A DNA stretch of 44,156 bases from Klebsiella pneumoniae (GTDB lineage: Bacteria > Pseudomonadota > Gammaproteobacteria > Ga0077536). This document shows positions 42,413-44,156 of this stretch, piece after piece. The DNA is taken from positions 1 through 44,156 of the forward strand of contig CAMAXW010000028.1 in assembly GCA_945862315.1 (NCBI GenBank). The letters run 5' to 3'. Position numbers and translations under genes: made by a program. A model generated the notes under the pieces. The model saw nothing but the letters and a program-made list of their open reading frames with translations, ran no database searches and was not told where the DNA came from. Position 1 is the first letter of the stretch, and each line of letters begins with the position of its first letter.

Positions 42413-43593
42413 AGACGGGACATCTCCCGCTCGATCACCTCGTGAAAATGTCTGATGGTAATTTCTTCATCCTGCATCACCATCTCCGAGCGAGCTCGTG
42501 AGGCAAGCCCTTGTTGAATTTTTTCGTGCTGGAAGGCGTCTTCCATTAGGGTGTCGCGCAGACGTCCGATGGTCCACTCCTGGGCGAGGCGTTGACCAAC
42601 GTTCTCGGCCGCAGGGAAGTGATAGCGCATCTCCCAAATGCACCGATCTACCGCGATCGGCCAGAAATTATAGGTCATGAAAAAATCACCCGATGGCCCC
42701 GTGAATAACAGTAGCGCCATGTTTGGGAAGATGAGATACCAATCAAAATCGCCAAGGCGCTGCGTAAACCGCACGTTTGTGAGCGCACGATCCATGCGGT
42801 TCAGTAGCGCTTCGGTAGGCAGTGCCCGATGCTCAGGGTTGTACTCGCAAGACCAGACACTGTGATAGTTGTAGAGATTGACGTTCGAGAAGCGACAGTA
42901 CTTGTTGTCCTTCAGCAAAAACGAATCTCCGATAGTAAAACGGTGCTGGAACGGCAGATGGTAGAGCTCGTTCTGCGCGTCGAGTCCGGTTTTCCAGTTT
43001 GCTTTTTCTTCAACCTTATAAGTCTTCAGCAGTTTCATCTCGCCGAACGGTGCGCCGTCCAGCTGAGTGGCCACGCCGCCTAAGAATTGGCGCAATGTTT
43101 CAGCGGGTTGCGGTGAGAGATTAATAAAGATGAACCCTTCCCAGATATCACAATGAATGGGGGTCAGCCCGAGCTTGCTTTTGTCGAGCGCAAAAAAATT
43201 ATCTTCGTCAGGGATGAATGCCAAATCCCCTTCCGGCGTAAACGCCCAGCTGTGGAAATTGCAGCCGAAACGACCAGGGCAGCGGCCTTTATCGTCCATG
43301 ACCAAGAGGTTGCCGCGATGCGGGCAGACGTTATAGAACGCACGGACTTGGTGGTCCCGACCACGCACGACGAGCACAGAAACTTTGCAAACCGCGAGCT
43401 CGCGCACTAGGTAGTCACCGGCACCCGGGATTTCTTCGACCCTGCCGAGGTTAATCCAGTGGCGCCGGAAAATGAGTTCTCGCTCGCGTTCGAAATACTC
43501 GGGGGATATGCAGGGCTCTGTTGATACAGGACCCGTGCCCACGTTGGGGTATTTCTCAGACCACTGCTTATTGACCATCCGAGTCTGCATCAC
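42409..43593 (-). CDS. Rieske-type aromatic ring-hydroxylating oxygenase alpha subunit
   Basis: The start is GTG 43593 or ATG 43590, both suitably spaced from GGGAG. The 394-residue protein has a Rieske domain with C90-x-H92 (NVCPHRGNLL) and C111-x2-H114 (FGCNFHSW), and a catalytic domain with mononuclear iron ligands His212 and His217 (NELYHLPFQHRF) and Asp352 (LMEDAFQHEK). Glu209 takes the place of the bridging aspartate between the two centres. It would dihydroxylate or monohydroxylate an aromatic or steroid-like substrate, given electrons from a reductase. No ferredoxin, reductase or beta subunit is visible. It heads the four-gene minus-strand operon. Confidence 0.9.
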   Translation of the reverse strand: MMQTRMVNKQWSEKYPNVGTGPVSTEPCISPEYFERERELIFRRHWINLGRVEEIPGAGDYLVRELAVCKVSVLVVRGRDHQVRAFYNVCPHRGNLLVMDDKGRCPGRFGCNFHSWAFTPEGDLAFIPDEDNFFALDKSKLGLTPIHCDIWEGFIFINLSPQPAETLRQFLGGVATQLDGAPFGEMKLLKTYKVEEKANWKTGLDAQNELYHLPFQHRFTIGDSFLLKDNKYCRFSNVNLYNYHSVWSCEYNPEHRALPTEALLNRMDRALTNVRFTQRLGDFDWYLIFPNMALLLFTGPSGDFFMTYNFWPIAVDRCIWEMRYHFPAAENVGQRLAQEWTIGRLRDTLMEDAFQHEKIQQGLASRARSEMVMQDEEITIRHFHEVIEREMSRL

Positions 43594-44156
43594 ACGCTGC
43601 TCCCTTACTTGGTGTAGAGGCAGAATAACGAGCCTTTGGGGTGCCGTCGAGTTGGGTGGTTGAAACTCATTGAAGGGCAGGCATCAACTGATTGAGCAAC
43701 TCATTGAAGGACAGGCATCAACTGATTGAGGGACAACTGATTGAGGGACAGGCATCTCAATAGTCAATCGCTGCGCAAGACACAGCGCTACAGACAGACT
43801 GGCATCTCATCCCTGCCTGACACAAAAATAAGGAAATTCAAGAATTGACAAAGACGGTTGCGAAAAAAACATGCCCAGGTCAGCGATGTCAGCCAGCGCC
43901 CGATCAGCAGCCTGATGAGACCCGATTCCAGATCCGCTGACGCTGCCCTAGGCCGCAGTCTCACCGGCAGTTAACTGCCCCACGCAGAACCCAGCCACGG
44001 GGTTGGCAATGACGATACCTAATGAGTCGACACCGCTATTCGTTGGCTCTCAGATAAAGCCGTCTGGCGGCACCGACCCCGCGAATGCAACGCCAGCCAC
44101 GGCTCTGGGCGCATAGCCGCAGGCGTTGAGGAGGACCAATAAATAGGCAAAAGTGG
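43594..44156. other. gene-free right end of the window
   Basis: It holds the Rieske operon promoter region and repeat cluster 3. From about 43800 to 44156 I see no intact gene. One minus-strand frame is open for long stretches but carries in-frame stops (TGA and TAG), so at best it is decayed coding sequence. Confidence 0.5.
43664..43760 (+). repeat. Repeat cluster 3: 33-base near-perfect pair plus fragments
   Basis: A 33-base unit (AACTCATTGAAGG, G or A, CAGGCATCAACTGATTGAG) is present at 43664-43696 and 43698-43730, differing at one base. AACTGATTGAG then recurs at 43735-43745, followed by GGGACAGGCATC (43745-43756). That 12-base string is identical to the core of array 1 units. A looser trace, GACTGGCATCTCA, follows near 43798. 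The cluster lies about 70 bases upstream of the Rieske gene start. Confidence 0.85.

Noticed and set aside
43810-44156. Minus-strand lipoprotein-like gene entering from the right edge (LLVLLNACG)
   Set aside because: The frame contains a TGA after about 36 codons and a TAG further on, and the later part matches nothing I recognise; at best decayed sequence.

Overview
The window is a G+C-rich proteobacterial chromosome segment, most likely from an environmental gammaproteobacterium. Pointers are a soluble SthA-type transhydrogenase, a SprA-related protein, a PEP-CTERM (exosortase-sorted) protein tail, Shine-Dalgarno-led genes with frequent GTG/TTG starts, and many acyl-CoA and flavin or P450 oxidation genes typical of catabolic soil or marine bacteria. 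This placement is inference; no rRNA or species marker is present. I see no tRNA, rRNA, CRISPR array, intact insertion sequence or recognisable DNA-binding regulator.

Layout. The left edge (1-158, minus) is the start of a STAS-domain gene cut by the window. After a crotonase relic (371-433) comes a D-aminoacylase-type amidohydrolase (619-2352, plus). From about 13.4 kb down to 2.5 kb nearly everything lies on the minus strand: CaiB/BaiF CoA-transferase, luciferase-like (LLM) monooxygenase, alpha/beta hydrolase, MaoC-type hydratase, PaaI thioesterase, MFS transporter, crotonase, double EthD-domain protein, metal-dependent amidohydrolase, then two exported proteins (DUF2092 and a Gly/His/Tyr-rich one). 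The main part of this block reads as one catabolic route: CoA activation, flavin-dependent oxygenation or ring cleavage, hydration and hydrolysis.

From 13.7 to 20.4 kb are a decayed PQQ-dehydrogenase/cytochrome c gene, a polysaccharide flippase, sthA, an aldo/keto reductase and a SprA-related protein. From 20.4 to 25.7 kb (minus) are a class II aldolase, a fatty-acyl-CoA ligase, a class III aminotransferase or phospho-lyase that seems to start at ATT, and an SDR; a 35-residue lysine-rich ORF points the other way. From 25.8 to 30.4 kb (plus) are an APH-fold kinase, a solute-binding/permease fusion with tandem, phase-shifted binding half-domains, and its ATPase with an extra C-terminal domain. 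Kinase, phospho-lyase-like enzyme and transporter may together import and degrade an amino alcohol or hydroxy-amino acid.

From 30.5 to 37 kb three more LLM monooxygenases, one of them clearly RutA, surround an NCS1 nucleobase permease, with no other rut gene. A DEDDh exonuclease follows at 37.2 kb.

The right end is the most unusual part. A PEP-CTERM gene tail (38025-38177) runs into a dense repeat array (38.17-38.59 kb) and a second array (38.65-38.94 kb). Then come a cytochrome P450 (plus) and a minus-strand operon of Rieske oxygenase, a 107-residue unknown, an SDR and a DUF3891 protein, followed by a third repeat cluster at 43.66-43.76 kb. All three clusters share a GGGACA-nn-CA core and bracket the P450/Rieske segment, which also looks poorer in G+C than the rest.
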